A DNA stretch of 64,000 bases from Allium sativum (GCA_030737875.1 CM060918.1:770282552-770346551), one strand, 5' to 3'. Shown: positions 22,127 through 34,532, counted from the stretch's first letter. Program-made: numbers and translations. Notes: generated from the sequence alone by a model not told the origin.

Positions 22127-24187
22127 GAAATTTCGTCTCTGAAATTTGATATGGGTAAAAATTAATTAATCCCTCGCATAATATACATCCATCATGTGCC
22201 AATTTTTGCAAACATTGTGCACTTGTGCAAAGTGAAATACAAGATAACAATACATGTATGTCTAAGTGGTACCTCCTATATATGTGCAAATTTTTCAAAA
22301 ATCCTTTTAAAACATGATGCTCACATCCTAAATATACTGGCAATTCTACATGAATGCAATATTTTGAAAATCAAGATACATTTCCATCCAAATTTTCCCA
22401 CATTCTTGTAAAGCATGAACGCAGTTCATCCAATTGTTGCACCCAAAATCCTACCAACCAACTTTATTTTTTGAATTTCATAAAAATCTAATTTTCTAAA
22501 TTCAGTTTCTTATGTTACAAAAAAGGTGGAAAACGGAAAACTTCACATCTTCCGTTTTTCTTTTTCAACCTTTTTCTAACCGTACTTGGATTTTATGTAA
22601 CTATTTATAAAGATTCCCTTATTTTCCTATCCAAACACAGCCTACATAAGAAAATTTTCTCTGTTACAGATTTTCTTTTTCATCTTATCTTGGAAATTTT
22701 TATTCGTATCCATATTTTCTCATAATTTGTCAAGTTTGTCGCTTTACTAAATTTGTTGTTTCCTTTTTAGTTGTACCTTTTCTCTTAGCTTATTTAATCA
22801 TCTGATCTAAGTTTAGTTTTCAATTAAGCCTTCTAGTCCTTCAACCAAAACAGGAAAACAGACACTCCACACGGCTACTACTAAAGGCCAAGAATCTCAG
22901 GACTATGTTCCCCTTAGACAACAAAGTCCAAAACCAGGGGATCCACGACAGGTTTAGGTGTTACCCTAACTACCTAATAAGAACAAAATAACGTAACGAT
23001 CCCAGCAGAAATGTAATAACGGGTTTTACCCCTAAAATGAAAATTAGCAACATGATCTAAACACTTACTTTCCCTTTTTCTATCTAGTAGTCACCACTAA
23101 TTCTAGCTATGTACCAGTAATCACTTCAAGCAACATCCTAGGCTTTTTAATGCTTACGCATTCCACAGGAACTTACCATTATTCCAAGATGATTCTCGCT
23201 ATCTACTTCATAGCCTCTAAACTTTTCCCGTCTTTCCTAGGGACTAATCCTTTCCTGATCCATACTTTTTAAAACACGGTTGGCCTTTTTTTCATTTGAA
23301 TTTTCTTCCAAAAATTTAAAAATGTCAAAATTTTATTTTCCTCATGAAAACTTACTTTTGCCAAACCATAAAAACATGTCATCTTAAAAAAATGTAAATC
23401 ATTTTCTTTCAAATCACAAAAACTGGAGTAGATAAGGACAACTATTCCTCAATCAGGTTTATAACTTATTCTTCCCTATAAGGTCGGTTTAGTCTCTTAC
23501 TATAAGGTGCAAACATCTACTCTATTCTTAATTTCTACAACTTATTTTTTACACCCATCAAAATTTTCTCTTTTAAACAATTTATCAAAAATGATTGTCA
23601 AAAGAATAGAGACTTCAAAACTTTCTTTATTAAAATTTCTTGTGTGAAATACAACAAGGGAACTAGCGAGCTATACATGATCTATAATGTGCACCTTTTA
23701 CTGAGAGAATTTTACTTCAGACAAAATTTTCATGAGAAACCATTGCTTCCAAAATATACCCCAATTTACTTTAAAACCCAATACGTACTTCTTTACATAT
23801 TTTAAAACTATAACTTTTAATATTAAAACTTGAAAAAAAACCATAAATCATCTCCCAAAAGCTTTTATAATTTCAAGTTCTTAAAAGTTAACAATGGGGT
23901 TAGACTCAAAGCGCGTTTCCAATTTTTCTAGGCTTTCTTAGACACTCCCACAAAGTCAATTCTCTCAACTATATATATTCCTAATCCATTTTTCTCTTTT
24001 CAACCTTTTCCAATTTATGAGGTTTTACTGCCAAGCCCATTAATTAGAAGTACTAACATAAGGGATCCTCGTTTCTTTATTTCAAAATATATTGTACACT
24101 TTCCCACCGAAATTTCCTAAAGTCTCCAATTTCCACATTCATTCCTTTAGTGTACAAAACAGTCATCCTAATTCTTACCATATTATA
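22112..24187 (-). other. Interior of element B, non-coding
   Basis: About 2.1 kb with no credible protein. The part next to the polypurine tract (22112-22460) aligns with 28258-28610 of element C: shared blocks include gtgcaaagtgaa, aaaacatgatgctc, tcctaaatatact and catccaaattttcccaca. The remaining part to 24187 has no recognisable ORF, so the equivalent of the C ORF appears to be lost. Confidence 0.8.
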
Positions 24188-26459
24188 TGTAACACCCCAC
24201 CTCCGCTAATGTCACTCACAAAGGGAATGCACTAGGTTTGGTGAAGCATTATCGAGGTAAACACGCACAGAAATATTACAAGACAGAACATATATAAAAC
24301 AGCGAAAGTAAAACAAATTTCATTACCTCATAAAATAAGGTCTAAAGCCTTTTACATCAGAGTACATCAAAACCTGTCTTGCAATAGTAAAGAAGCATAA
24401 AACCTTTTTCATAAATTATTCCCCAAAATAAAGCGGTGAAGCAGCCATAGCCAAGAGAAGACCAAGCTATACATGATGACCTTCAAGCATAAGAGGTCCG
24501 AACTAAACAACATCATTCCCTCCCTGAAAACCTGGGGGGGGGGGGGGAACGGAAGACAAAGAGGCGAAACAAAACGGGGTCAGTCATAAAGATTGGTAAG
24601 TCCTATCTATTTCCAGTATAAAAACAGGTAAAGGTAACATGACATGTATAAACTGAAAGTAAACATAAGGATGACGACAAGATAGATAAGCTAAACCAAG
24701 ACAACTGGATAAACTACTGTAGCAAGATCAACTAAGGTATCATGATAAACTACGTGTCAAGATAAATCAAGGTATCACCTCGTCAGGTTACTATCAAGTA
24801 TACTATCCCAAGGTATCTATCATGTATAACATCCCAGGGTATTTGTCATGTATATTTGCTCTGCACCTCTCGTACTAGTATCCCAACCCGCGTCATGTTT
24901 TAACTATGAATGTTCCTTGCCTAATGTCATGTAATTGGTCCATGTCAACCTAATATATAACATATGTAGGTTTCCCCAACTCGTATGTTTCTTGCCATGT
25001 ATAAGTTCAGTCCTCTGCCGTAGGCCGTACGGGCTTTCCCATGTAAATCTATACCACCTCAACGTAGTACCTTTTTAGCCTTGAAGTCATTTTGGACTGC
25101 CACCCTTGATCTAGTTATGTTTCCTTACAATGAACTATCGCGCGTTCACTTAGGGTTTATGCCACCTAGGACCACTAGGGATTCTGCTACCTAATGAACG
25201 TTTTCGTGTCTCGGTTTGGGTTCAAGCCACCAAGGGCCCCTAGGGATTATGTCACCCGTCAACCGCGCCCCTTTATCCTGTGTATGTATCGTGAATCGTT
25301 TTCTATGTCTAGACGCACATGTTCCTCAATGTGCCATCCGAGTTCCATGCTAGGGCAAATCAAGAAATACGGAACTCGGTCGGGAGCTTTAAGTCGTCTG
25401 CTGATGCAGATATCAAGGTCTGTTTTTGTACCCGTGGCTATGGTCCCACGTGACCCCTCCCTCAACTACTGAAAGGCAATCCAAGAAAAATCATGTATGA
25501 GAACCACATCCCGGCCCCACTATAGCCCCACTTTCCTATGGGCCAACCTCACCCATGACTCGATAGCAAGAACATGGTCTGTTGGGAGTTCTCTGCCTTT
25601 CCGTTCGTACACGATTGACTAAAGATGGTAGGTAGTCGGCGACGTGCTATCCAGGGCAAAAACAAGTATTGTCGACTCCACGCTAATCCATCCCAGTCTT
25701 TAGGTTGCTCGCATAGCAACCAAGGCATACCCTTGGCTCTTCTACCGCAGACCTTAACCTCTGTGAGGCCGGGTTTCATGGACCATCTGCCACCTCACAG
25801 AGGGATACCAAGAGTACCCCCACGTCCCCCGAAGCTACCGCTTCGTCACCCAATTCGTTGGAGCCTTTATCTAAGTCAGATAATTTGCTCCTCCTCGTGT
25901 TTTAAGCGATGACCTACCGTATCGGATTACTCATCTATCTGTGAACTAGTCCCATGTCCTTGGCTAAGACTTATTACTTAGTTATTCTCAACTAAGGTTT
26001 ACCACTTAGCTTCTTTTCCCGCTAGCCCTGATTAACTAAGATTTTCTACCTAGTTCCTCTAACTAGGGTTTTGTCTATTGGGTTAAGTGTTGTTATTCAA
26101 GCCCATGACTTAACCTGCATGCCAACCATGTCATAATCGACTAAGTGTTCAAGTTCAAGGCTTAGCCTTACAACTCGTATGTAGGATTTGGCTAAGTATA
26201 TCAAGACTTAACCTTATCCATTTGTTATTTTTAGATCGGTTAAGTGTAGGTTACTCATCCTCAGCTAAGTATCATGTTTGGATTAGTTAAGTGTAGATTA
26301 CTTAACCCCATCTCCTAATCGTCTTATATGGTTAAGCGTCATTAAGAAATCAAGTCCGGTTCCACTTAACCTACCCATTTGTGTCATATCGGTTAAGTGT
26401 CATTAGTCCAATTTACTTAACCTTTTCTTGTGGCATTAATTAGATTAATGCACCCCAAC

Positions 26460-26660
26460 CTCTCACATTAGACTTTGTTGTGGTTAATAGTTAAGCCGGG
26501 CGGGTCCGGGTAGCTTTACACCACAACCTAGTCTAACCTCGGGTTTCAAGTGCTATATGACCAACTACTCACATTGGGTCCTATTGTTTGTAGCCACTAG
26601 TTAAGCCGGGCGGGTCCGGGTAGATTTATGCTACAAACTCAACCCGACCTCGAGTTGGCC
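26460..26660. promoter_or_regulatory. Paired hairpins with conserved GCCGGGCGG loop (C, 3' LTR)
   Basis: Module 1: ttagactttgttgtgg pairs with ccacaacctagtctaa. Module 2: gggtcctattgtttgtagc pairs with gctacaaactcaaccc. Both loops contain gttaagccgggcgggtccgg. The stems differ between the modules yet each is self-complementary, which is what selection on structure would give. Confidence 0.8.
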
Positions 26661-26892
26661 ACTTTCATGTTTGGTCTAGTGTCTTATTACACTTACAACC
26701 CACCCATGTCTAGTTCAAGTTCCATATTTTCCCACGTGTCATGACCATATTTAAATGTATCATGAATGTCATGTTCTCATGTAAACCCCATGTCAAGTTT
26801 TTCATGTCATACCCACGTTTTTCCTAAACTGCCCAAACGTATTTCCAACCCAAGTGGAAGCGAGTCACATAGTAGGGTATTATGCCAATATA

Positions 26893-27161
26893 TTGGTCAC
26901 AAACATGCATAGTATCATAAGTGAATTTGGCCACAAGCATGCATAGTATCATAGGGGAATTTGGCCACAAACATGCATAGTATCATAAGTGAATTTGGCC
27001 ACAAACATGCATAGTATCATAAGGGAATTTGGCCAGAAACATGCATAGTATCATAAGTGAATTTGGCCACAAACATGCATAGTATCATAGGGGAATTTGG
27101 CCACAAACATGCATAGTATCATAAGTGAATTTGGCCACAAACATGCATGATACATAAGGGG
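26893..27161. repeat. 34-bp tandem repeat, 8 copies (C, 3' LTR)
   Basis: The unit is tttggccacaaacatgcata followed by gtatcataagtgaa. The last seven bases alternate between aagtgaa and aggggaa or aagggaa in neighbouring copies, hinting at a 68-bp higher-order unit. The final copy is shortened. Confidence 0.95.
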
Positions 27162-27857
27162 TTTGGGTTCATTTACATGCATAAGCCCCAAAGTCAAGTC
27201 TTTGCCCATGTTTCACAAGTCAAGTGGTTCCCAAAGGTCCATGCTAACATTCCATAGATAAAGATCCAAACTTGCAAGATATACTAGGTTAAACAAAACA
27301 TGAGTGGCATGATTAAGTCGCTACAACTTAGCCCAAGGTCATAGATCATAGAAAAGGGGCAAAATTAGGTTCACATAAGCTAGCATACTTATGTTTCATC
27401 GCATTTTATCCCATGTCACATTAGAACCACCGTTAGAATCTACAAGTAGCTAGAACTTACTTAGCGAGGCTTAGGGAAGAACCATGCATCGTCTTGACGA
27501 AGAAAGGTGGCTCCTTTGTTGAAGAATCGTCATGAAACTTGCATAGCAATGTTGATGCACTCCCTTGATTTGATGTAGCAAGCTAGCACCTTTGATTCGG
27601 ATCCGATTTGCATGCATAGTCTTTAGGAATTGGAGATGGAGGCCATGATCACTTTGCATTTGGGCAGCACTCCGTGGCATGAGTGATTTGTGATGGTTTA
27701 GGGTAGGCTTAGGGGTCTTTTTATAGAGATTAGGAGTAGTTTAGGCCCTTAGATTAACCCTAGGATAGATCAGAACCGTCAGAATTCGTCACAAGCCCCC
27801 CAAAATCAGTCCAAACAGCAAGCAGGCGCACCAGGTTGCCTGGGCTCGACCAGGCAG

Positions 27858-27932
27858 GTCGACACCGTGTCGACTGGGCAGTCGACACGGGGGTGGCTGT
27901 GTCGACTGCACAGTCGACACGCCTGTCGACAC
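27858..27932. repeat. Cluster of six GTCGAC palindromes (C, 3' LTR)
   Basis: Six GTCGAC hexamers occur in about 75 bp, mostly flanked by CAC/GTG or CAG/CTG, so that neighbouring units can pair. In the element's sense strand this is about 330-400 bases into the LTR. Confidence 0.9.
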
Positions 27933-28257
27933 GACCTAGGCGGGAATTCTCCCGCCCTTCCCCCTTGTGTTTTTGAATTTTGAGTTCTGCCCTAGTTTTA
28001 AACTGTTTCGAATTTGAAATTTTCTGAAAACTTCGACGGGCCATAATTTGGTCATACGGACTCCGATTTTCGAAAACTCGGACTCTATTTCGCGTATTTT
28101 TCTGAGACGAACGGAATGGTGAAATCCGTTTAACCTAATTCTTAGAATATAAACATAATATCTCTAATTACCATAATTCTTCATTTAACCCGCTTACGTA
28201 TCCCTATTTACATATAAATCTCTTATTTTCAAAGCTAAAAGAATGCGGGGCATTACA

Positions 28258-28272
28258 TTCTCCCACCCTTAA
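28258..28272 (-). other. Polypurine tract of element C
   Basis: The minus strand reads ctttaagggtgggagaa directly before TGTAATGCCCC. The preceding gaatttcggggacgaaat is a common Ty3-gypsy pre-PPT sequence. Confidence 0.92.
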
Positions 28273-28838
28273 AGAATTTCGTCCCCGAAATTCAATAAGA
28301 GTAGGTTTTATGTCCCCTCATCACCACCCAACAGTCTGCAACCAATTATTGCAACCTTGTGCACATGTGCAAAGTGAATTACATTGTAGTAAAACATGTA
28401 TGCCTAACTTGTGGTCCCACCTATATGGATGCAATTTCTTTAAAAATTTCTTTTCCAAAACATGATGCTCTTATCCTAAATATACTTGCAGTTCTAAATG
28501 AATGCAAAAATTTACGAAAACATTTTCATCCAAATTTTCCCACACCCTTATAAAATAAAGGTGAAGTTCATCCAATTGGTGCATCCAAGACCCTACCATC
28601 CAAAATATAATTTTCTAAATCTTACATAACGGAAAATTTTTACCTTTTTCCCGTTTATTTACTTTCTTGTTTTTCCTCGTCTATATATATTACCGTGCAA
28701 TATTTCCAGGGTTATCTCAAGCACAACAGTTTTCATTAAGCAAACAACATGCGGATTACATTAAGATAATTTCAGTACATGGTTACAACTAGATAAAAAT
28801 AAAATACTACCCTACGGATACACTGATAGAGGTCAAGC
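28258..28838 (-). other. 3' untranslated interior of element C
   Basis: About 580 bp between the ORF stop and the LTR, homologous to the equivalent part of B. No coding frame. Confidence 0.8.
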
Positions 28839-30134
28839 CTAACGGAAGTAGCTGCGAATGCTATCAAGCCTCTCTTCCTGTCGTCGATTCCCCTGCCTAA
28901 CCTCTAACTGTAAGTCCTGAAGTCCAGCTTCTAACTGATCATAGGAGGTACCCATATCGTGTAGCATCTGCTGCGGAGTCTGAGCTAGGTCTACCTGTGC
29001 CTGTAGCATCACCTGCTGTGTCCTCAGTATGTCATGGTGGCCCCTAACTATACGAGCTTGTTGCTCCGAAACATACCTCAGCTCAGACCTCCAATCTGGA
29101 TCCCTACTAACCCATGGGTCCCACCCGGACGTATCTGCAGCCCCCTGTGTCGGGGTCTGGGAAGTCCAAGCTCCTTCCCAAGCCTGCTCTGCATGTGCTT
29201 GCCCAAACCCCTCTGATGTCGTCTGCTGGGGTTCCTCGAAATATCCGAGCTGACTATCATGTGACTCGTCCTCTTGTTCTTCCTCCTCGTCATCCTCATC
29301 CTCTCCATCATGCTCCATAGGCTGTGGCTCTTGCAGCTGCTGCAATTGTATACCCATCCTTGTCAGTGCAGCCACGCTAATAATACTAGAGGGATGAGAA
29401 GAAAGTACTACAAAATCCTCGTCGTGTAGATCAACGTCACTCCGCATAAAAACCGTAGTCCATAAATTTCCAAAGCAAATATTGGAAACCCTTACTTCCC
29501 TAGTGGTGTGGTACTGCTGTAAGATAGTTCGGGCCCAGTTCATCTGTATACCCCCAAATATAGCATAGGTAGCAATCTTAATGACGTGTGGAACTCTATC
29601 GAACCCAACATTCTGCCCCGCAAGATTATATTGCAATATCCTGATAACAAATCTAGCTAGTGGGCGTAGATGATCATGATCCCACTGTCTTACAAGCTCA
29701 TTAGAGAAAATCCTACACCATATAGTATTATCATTCATCTCAAGATCCGCTGTATCCATTCCCGTACCGCGGATATTTAACATTTCACCAAACTGGACCT
29801 CATTAATATAAATATGAGTACCCTTAACCTTTGAACTATAGGTTACTAAACCCTCATCATCCTCACCAATTTCCAAAAATGCGTCAAAAAGCCTTACCAA
29901 ACGCTTGACGCCCCTTCTCTCGGCGGTGCGTGAGTCCAAAATAGAAATCAAACCCGCTTCCTCAAATAAGCTTTCCACGGGGGTCCCCGCAAAATCAGCA
30001 AATCTCACCGGACGGCCTAATAGCAACTTCATGTTGGCGCTCCTCGCGTATTGCTCAACTATCTCCTATCGCTCATCGCACCATTCTATCTCTTGTGGTG
30101 TTAATTGGGGGTAAAGCTCAAGAAGGTTCTCCAT
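28839..30134 (-). pseudogene. Putative plant transposon protein (PF20167-like), interrupted by one in-frame TAG
   Basis: The long frame (ATG at 30032, 397 codons) is the only substantial ORF of element C. It resembles the plant 'putative plant transposon protein' family found in non-autonomous retroelements; function unknown. In the 397-residue numbering the conserved-looking core is about 41-225, including LRPLARFVIRILQYNL (122-137) and VPHVIKIATYAIFGG (147-161). A very acidic stretch follows at 240-258, then a Trp/Gln-rich linker and a Gln-rich helical, coiled-coil-like tail (320-390). Upstream the same frame continues to an earlier ATG at 30134 (MENLLELYPQLTPQEIEW...), separated only by a TAG at 30066-30068, codon 23 of 432. 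So the original protein was probably 431 residues and this copy has a nonsense change, or the stop is read through. No catalytic motif is visible. Confidence 0.7.
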
Positions 30135-30787
30135 GGCGATTTGAGCCCAAATTGAGAGAGGAAAATTATAGATCTGGATAGAGGATGGCCTTAGCTTCGA
30201 TTTGAGACCAGTTTTACAGAAAATAGCGGAGAAATGAAGCGGTAGGAGGTGGAGGAAGTGAAGGTTTTTTTTTTGGGTTTCTTGGTGGCTGGAAGGGGGA
30301 CGCACGAAATGTGCTTTGGAGATGAAGGCTGTCGGCCTTCGTGCCCCTTTTATATTTTTTTCTGCTACGGGGGCGTGTCGACAGGGCAGTCGACAGGGGG
30401 GGGGGGGGGGGTCGTGTCGACACGCCTGTCGACTTGGCCCTTCAAATATTTTTTCCTTCTTGCACAACGATCCTTTTTCTTACCATCCCTTCTTATAATA
30501 CGGCCACAAGCCTCTCGGGGACTACCTCCATCTCACGGAGAACACTTTTGTAGCTAGGAAAGGCTAGTCGTACTTAAAACTACTGTGACTACAGATGGAG
30601 GAGAGAAAGGAAAAGAGATTCGACAAGGAAACAAGGGATAGTGCTAATGGCTTTTGGGGAATAGCCCTTTTTTTTAAAAAAAAAAACTTTCTTGAAAAAT
30701 GCTCCTTTGTAAACGGTTTCTCAAATAGTTTTCAGAAGGTTTTAAAAACTTCTGCCCAGTCTGGTAACCTTCTGCTCTAATACCAAA
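30135..30787 (-). other. Leader of element C between primer site and ORF
   Basis: This region holds four GTCGAC palindromes (30377-30433) split by a 16-base G run (30396-30411). On the element's sense strand this becomes a C run between self-complementary segments, close upstream of the ORF start at 30134. The small ORFs here on both strands are compositional. Confidence 0.75.
30774..30785 (-). other. Primer binding site of element C
   Basis: The minus strand reads TGGTATTAGAGC two bases inside the LTR end, a tRNA-Met-type primer site. Confidence 0.9.
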
Positions 30788-33062
30788 TGTAACACCCCAC
30801 CTTCGCTAATGTCACTCACAAAGGGAATGCACTAGGTTTGGTGAAGCATTATCGAGGTAAACATGCACAGAAATATTACAAGACAGAACATATATAAAAC
30901 AGCGAAAGTAAAACAAATTTCATTACCTCATAAAATAAGGTCTAAAGCCTTTTACATCAGAGTACATCAAAACCTGTCTTGCAATAGTAAAGAAGCATAA
31001 AACCTTTTTCATAAATTATTCCCCAAAATAAAGCGATGAAGCAGCCATAGCCAAGAGAAGACCAAGCTATACATGATGACCTTCAAGCATAAGAGGTCCG
31101 AACTAAACAACATCATTCCCTCCCTGAAAACCTGGGGGGGGGGGGGGGGGACGGAAGACAAAGAGGCGAAACAAAACAGGGTCAGTCATAAAAACTGGTA
31201 AGTCCTATCTACTTCCAGTATAAAAACAGGTAAAGGTAACATGACATGTATAAACTGAAAGTAAACATAAGGATGACGACAAGATAGATAAGCTAAACCA
31301 AGACAACTGGATAAACTACTGTAGCAAGATCAACTAAGGTATCATGATAAACTACGTGTCAAGATAAATCAAGGTATCACCTCATCAGGTTTCTATCAAG
31401 TATACTATCCCAAGGTATCTATCATGTATAACATCCCAGGGTATTTGTCATGTATATTTGCTCTGCACCTCTCGTACTAGTATCCCAACCCGCGTCATGC
31501 TTTAACTATGAATGTTCCTTGCCCAATGTCATGTAATTGGTCCATGTCAACCTAATATATAACATATGTAGGTTTTCCCAACTCGTATGTTTCTTGCCAT
31601 GTATAAGTTCAGTCCTCTGCCGTAGGCCGTACGGGCTTTCCCATGCAAATCTATACCACCTCAACGTAGTACCTTTTCATCCTTGAAGTCATTTTGGACT
31701 GCCACCCTTGATCTAGTTATGTTTCCTTACCATGAACTATCGCGCGTTCACTTAGGGTTTATGCCACCTAGGACCACTAGGGATTCTGCTAACTAATGAA
31801 CGTTTCCGTGTCTCGGTTTGGGTTCAAGCCACCTAGGGCCCCTAGGGATTATGCCACCCGTCAACCGCACCCCTTTATCCCATGTAAGTATCGTGAATCG
31901 TTTTCCATGTCTAGACGCACATGTTCCTCAATGTGCCATCCGAGTTCCATGCAAGGGAAAATCAAGAAATACGGAACTCGGTCGGGAGCTTTAAGTCGTC
32001 TGCTGATGCAGATATCAAGGTCTGTTTTTGTACCCGTGGCTATGGTCCCACGTGACCCCTCCCTCAACTACTGAAAGGCAATCCAAGAAAAATCATGTAT
32101 GAGAACCACATCCCGGCCCCACTATAGCCCCACTTTCCTACGGGCCAACCTCACCCATGACTCGATAGCAAGAACATGGTCTGTTGGGAGTTCTCTGCCT
32201 TTCCGTTCGTACACGATTGACTAAAGATGGTAGATAGTCGGCGACGTGCTATCCAGGGAAAAAACAAGTATCGTCGACTCCACGCTAATCCATCCCAGTC
32301 TTTAGGTTGCTCGCATAGCAACCAAGGCATACCCTTGGCTCTTCTACCGCAGACCTTAACCTCTGTGAGGCCGGGTTTCATGGACCATCTGCCACCTCAC
32401 AGAGGGATACCAAGAGTACCCCCACGTCCCCCGAAGCTACCGCTTCGTCACCCAATTCGTTGGAGCCTTTATCTAAGTCAGAAAATTTTCTCTTCCTCGT
32501 GTTTTAAGCGATGACCTACCGTATTGGATTACTCATCTATCTGTTAACTAGTCCCATGTCCTTGGCTAAGACTTATTACTTAGTTATTCTCAACTAAGGT
32601 TTACCACTTAGCTTCTTTTCCCGTTAGCCCTGATTAACTAAGATTTTCTACCTAGTTCCTCTAACTAGGGTTTTGTCTATTGGGTTAAGTGTTGTTATTC
32701 AAGCCCATGACTTAACCCGCATGCCAACCATGTCATAATCGACTAAGTGTTCAAGTTCAAGGCTTAGCCTTACAACTCGTATGTAGGATTTGGCTAAGTA
32801 TATCAAGACTTAACCTTATCCATTTGTTATTTTTAGATCGGTTAAGTGTAGGTTACTCATCCTCACCTAAGTATCATGTTTGGATTAGTTAAGTGTAGAT
32901 TACTTAACCCCATCTCCTAATCGTCTTATATGGTTAAGCGTCATTAAGAAATCAAGTCCGGTTCCACTTAACCTACCCATTTGTGTCATATCGGTTAGGT
33001 GTCATTAGTCCAATTTACTTAACCTTTTCTTGTGGCATTAATTAGATTAATGCACCCCAACC

Positions 33063-33260
33063 TCTCACATTAGACTTTGTTGTGGTTACTAGTTAAGCCG
33101 GGCGGGTCCGGGTAGCTTTACACCACAACCTAGTCTAACCTCGGGTTTCAAGTGCTATATGACCAACTACTCACATTGGGTCCTATTGTTTGTAGCCACT
33201 AGTTAAGCCGGGCGGGTCCGGGTAGATTTATGCTACAAACTCAACCCAACCTCGAGTTGG
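33063..33260. promoter_or_regulatory. Paired hairpins with conserved GCCGGGCGG loop (C, 5' LTR)
   Basis: Same two modules as at 26460-26660, with the stems and loops preserved. Confidence 0.8.
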
Positions 33261-33494
33261 CCACTTTCATGTTTGGTCTAGTGTCTTATTACACTTACAA
33301 CCCACCCATGTCTAGTTAAAGTTCCATATTTTCCCACGTGTCATGACCATATTTAAATGTATCATGAATGTTATGTTCTCATGTAAACCCCATGTCAAGT
33401 TTTTCTTGTCATACCCACGTTTTTCCTAAACTGCCCAAACGTATTTCCAACCCAAGTGGAAGCGAGTCACATAGTAGGGTATTATGCCAACATA

Positions 33495-33763
33495 TTGGTC
33501 ACAAACATGCATAGTATCATAAGTGAATTTGGCCACAAGCATGCATAGTATCATAGGGGAATTTGGCCACAAACATGCATAGTATCATAAGTGAATTTGG
33601 CCACAAACATGCATAGTATCATAGGGGAATTTGGCCAGAAACATGCATAGTATCATAAGTGAATTTGGCCACAAACATGCATAGTATCATAGGGGAATTT
33701 GGCCACAAACATGCATAGTATCATAAGTGAATTTGGCTACAAACATGCATGATACATAAGGGG
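33495..33763. repeat. 34-bp tandem repeat, 8 copies (C, 5' LTR)
   Basis: Same array as 26893-27161 with the same copy number and alternating variants. Confidence 0.95.
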
Positions 33764-34459
33764 TTTGGGTTCATTTACAAGCATAAGCCCCAAAGTCAAG
33801 TCTTTGCCCATGTTTCACAAGTCAAGTGGTTCCCAAAGGTCCATGCTAACATTCCATAGATAAAGATTCAAACTTGCAAGATATACTAGGTTAAACATAA
33901 TATGAGTGGCATGATTAAGTCGCTACAACTTAGCCCAAGGTCATAGATCATAGAAAAGGGGCAAAATTAGGTTCACATAAGCTAGCATACTTATGTTTCA
34001 TCGCATTTTATCCCATGTCACATTAGAACCACCGTTAGAATCTACAAGTAGCTAGAACTTACTTAGCGAGGCTTAGGGAAGAACCATGCATCGTCTTGAC
34101 GAAGAAAGGTGGCTCCTTTATTGAAGAATCGTCATGAAACTTGCATAGCAATGTTGATGCACTCCCTTGATTTGATGTAGCAAGCTAGCACCTTTGATTC
34201 GGATCCGATTTGCATGCATAGTCTTTAGGAATTGGAGATGGAGGCCATGATCACTTTGCATTTGGGCAGCACTCCGTGGCATGAGTGATTTGTGAGGGTT
34301 TAGGGTAGGCTTAGGGGTCTTTTTATAGAGATTAGGAGTAGTTTAGGCCCTTAGATTAACCCTAGGATAGATCAGAACCGTCAGAATTCGTCACAAGCCC
34401 CCCAAAATCAGTCCAAACAGCAAGCAGGCGCACTAGGTTGCCTAGGCTCGACCAGGCAG

Positions 34460-34532
34460 GTCGACACCGTGTCGACTGGGCAGTCGACACGGGGGTGGTT
34501 GTGTCGACTGCACAGTCGACACGCCTGTCGAC
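34460..34532. repeat. Cluster of six GTCGAC palindromes (C, 5' LTR)
   Basis: Same six hexamers as at 27858-27932; all six are intact in both LTRs. Confidence 0.9.

Larger units (their letters stand above)
24188..28257 (-). repeat. 3' LTR of element C
   Basis: 4070 bp. It contains a 14-G run (24534-24547), blocks homologous to B (25372-25470, 25785-25890), a hairpin pair (26460-26660), an eight-copy 34-bp array (26893-27161) and a GTCGAC cluster (27858-27932). Open frames in it are not coding. Confidence 0.95.

Noticed and set aside
25194..25912. Several 70-95-codon frames repeated at 31796-32514
   Set aside because: They recur only because they are in the two LTRs of element C. Frames overlap on both strands and show no domain.
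26893..27161. Regular 34-bp repeats resembling a CRISPR array
   Set aside because: There are no unique spacers; it is a head-to-tail tandem repeat in a plant LTR.
29029..29320. Overlapping frames on the plus strand opposite the C ORF
   Set aside because: They are shadows of the acidic and Gln-rich region of the minus-strand ORF.
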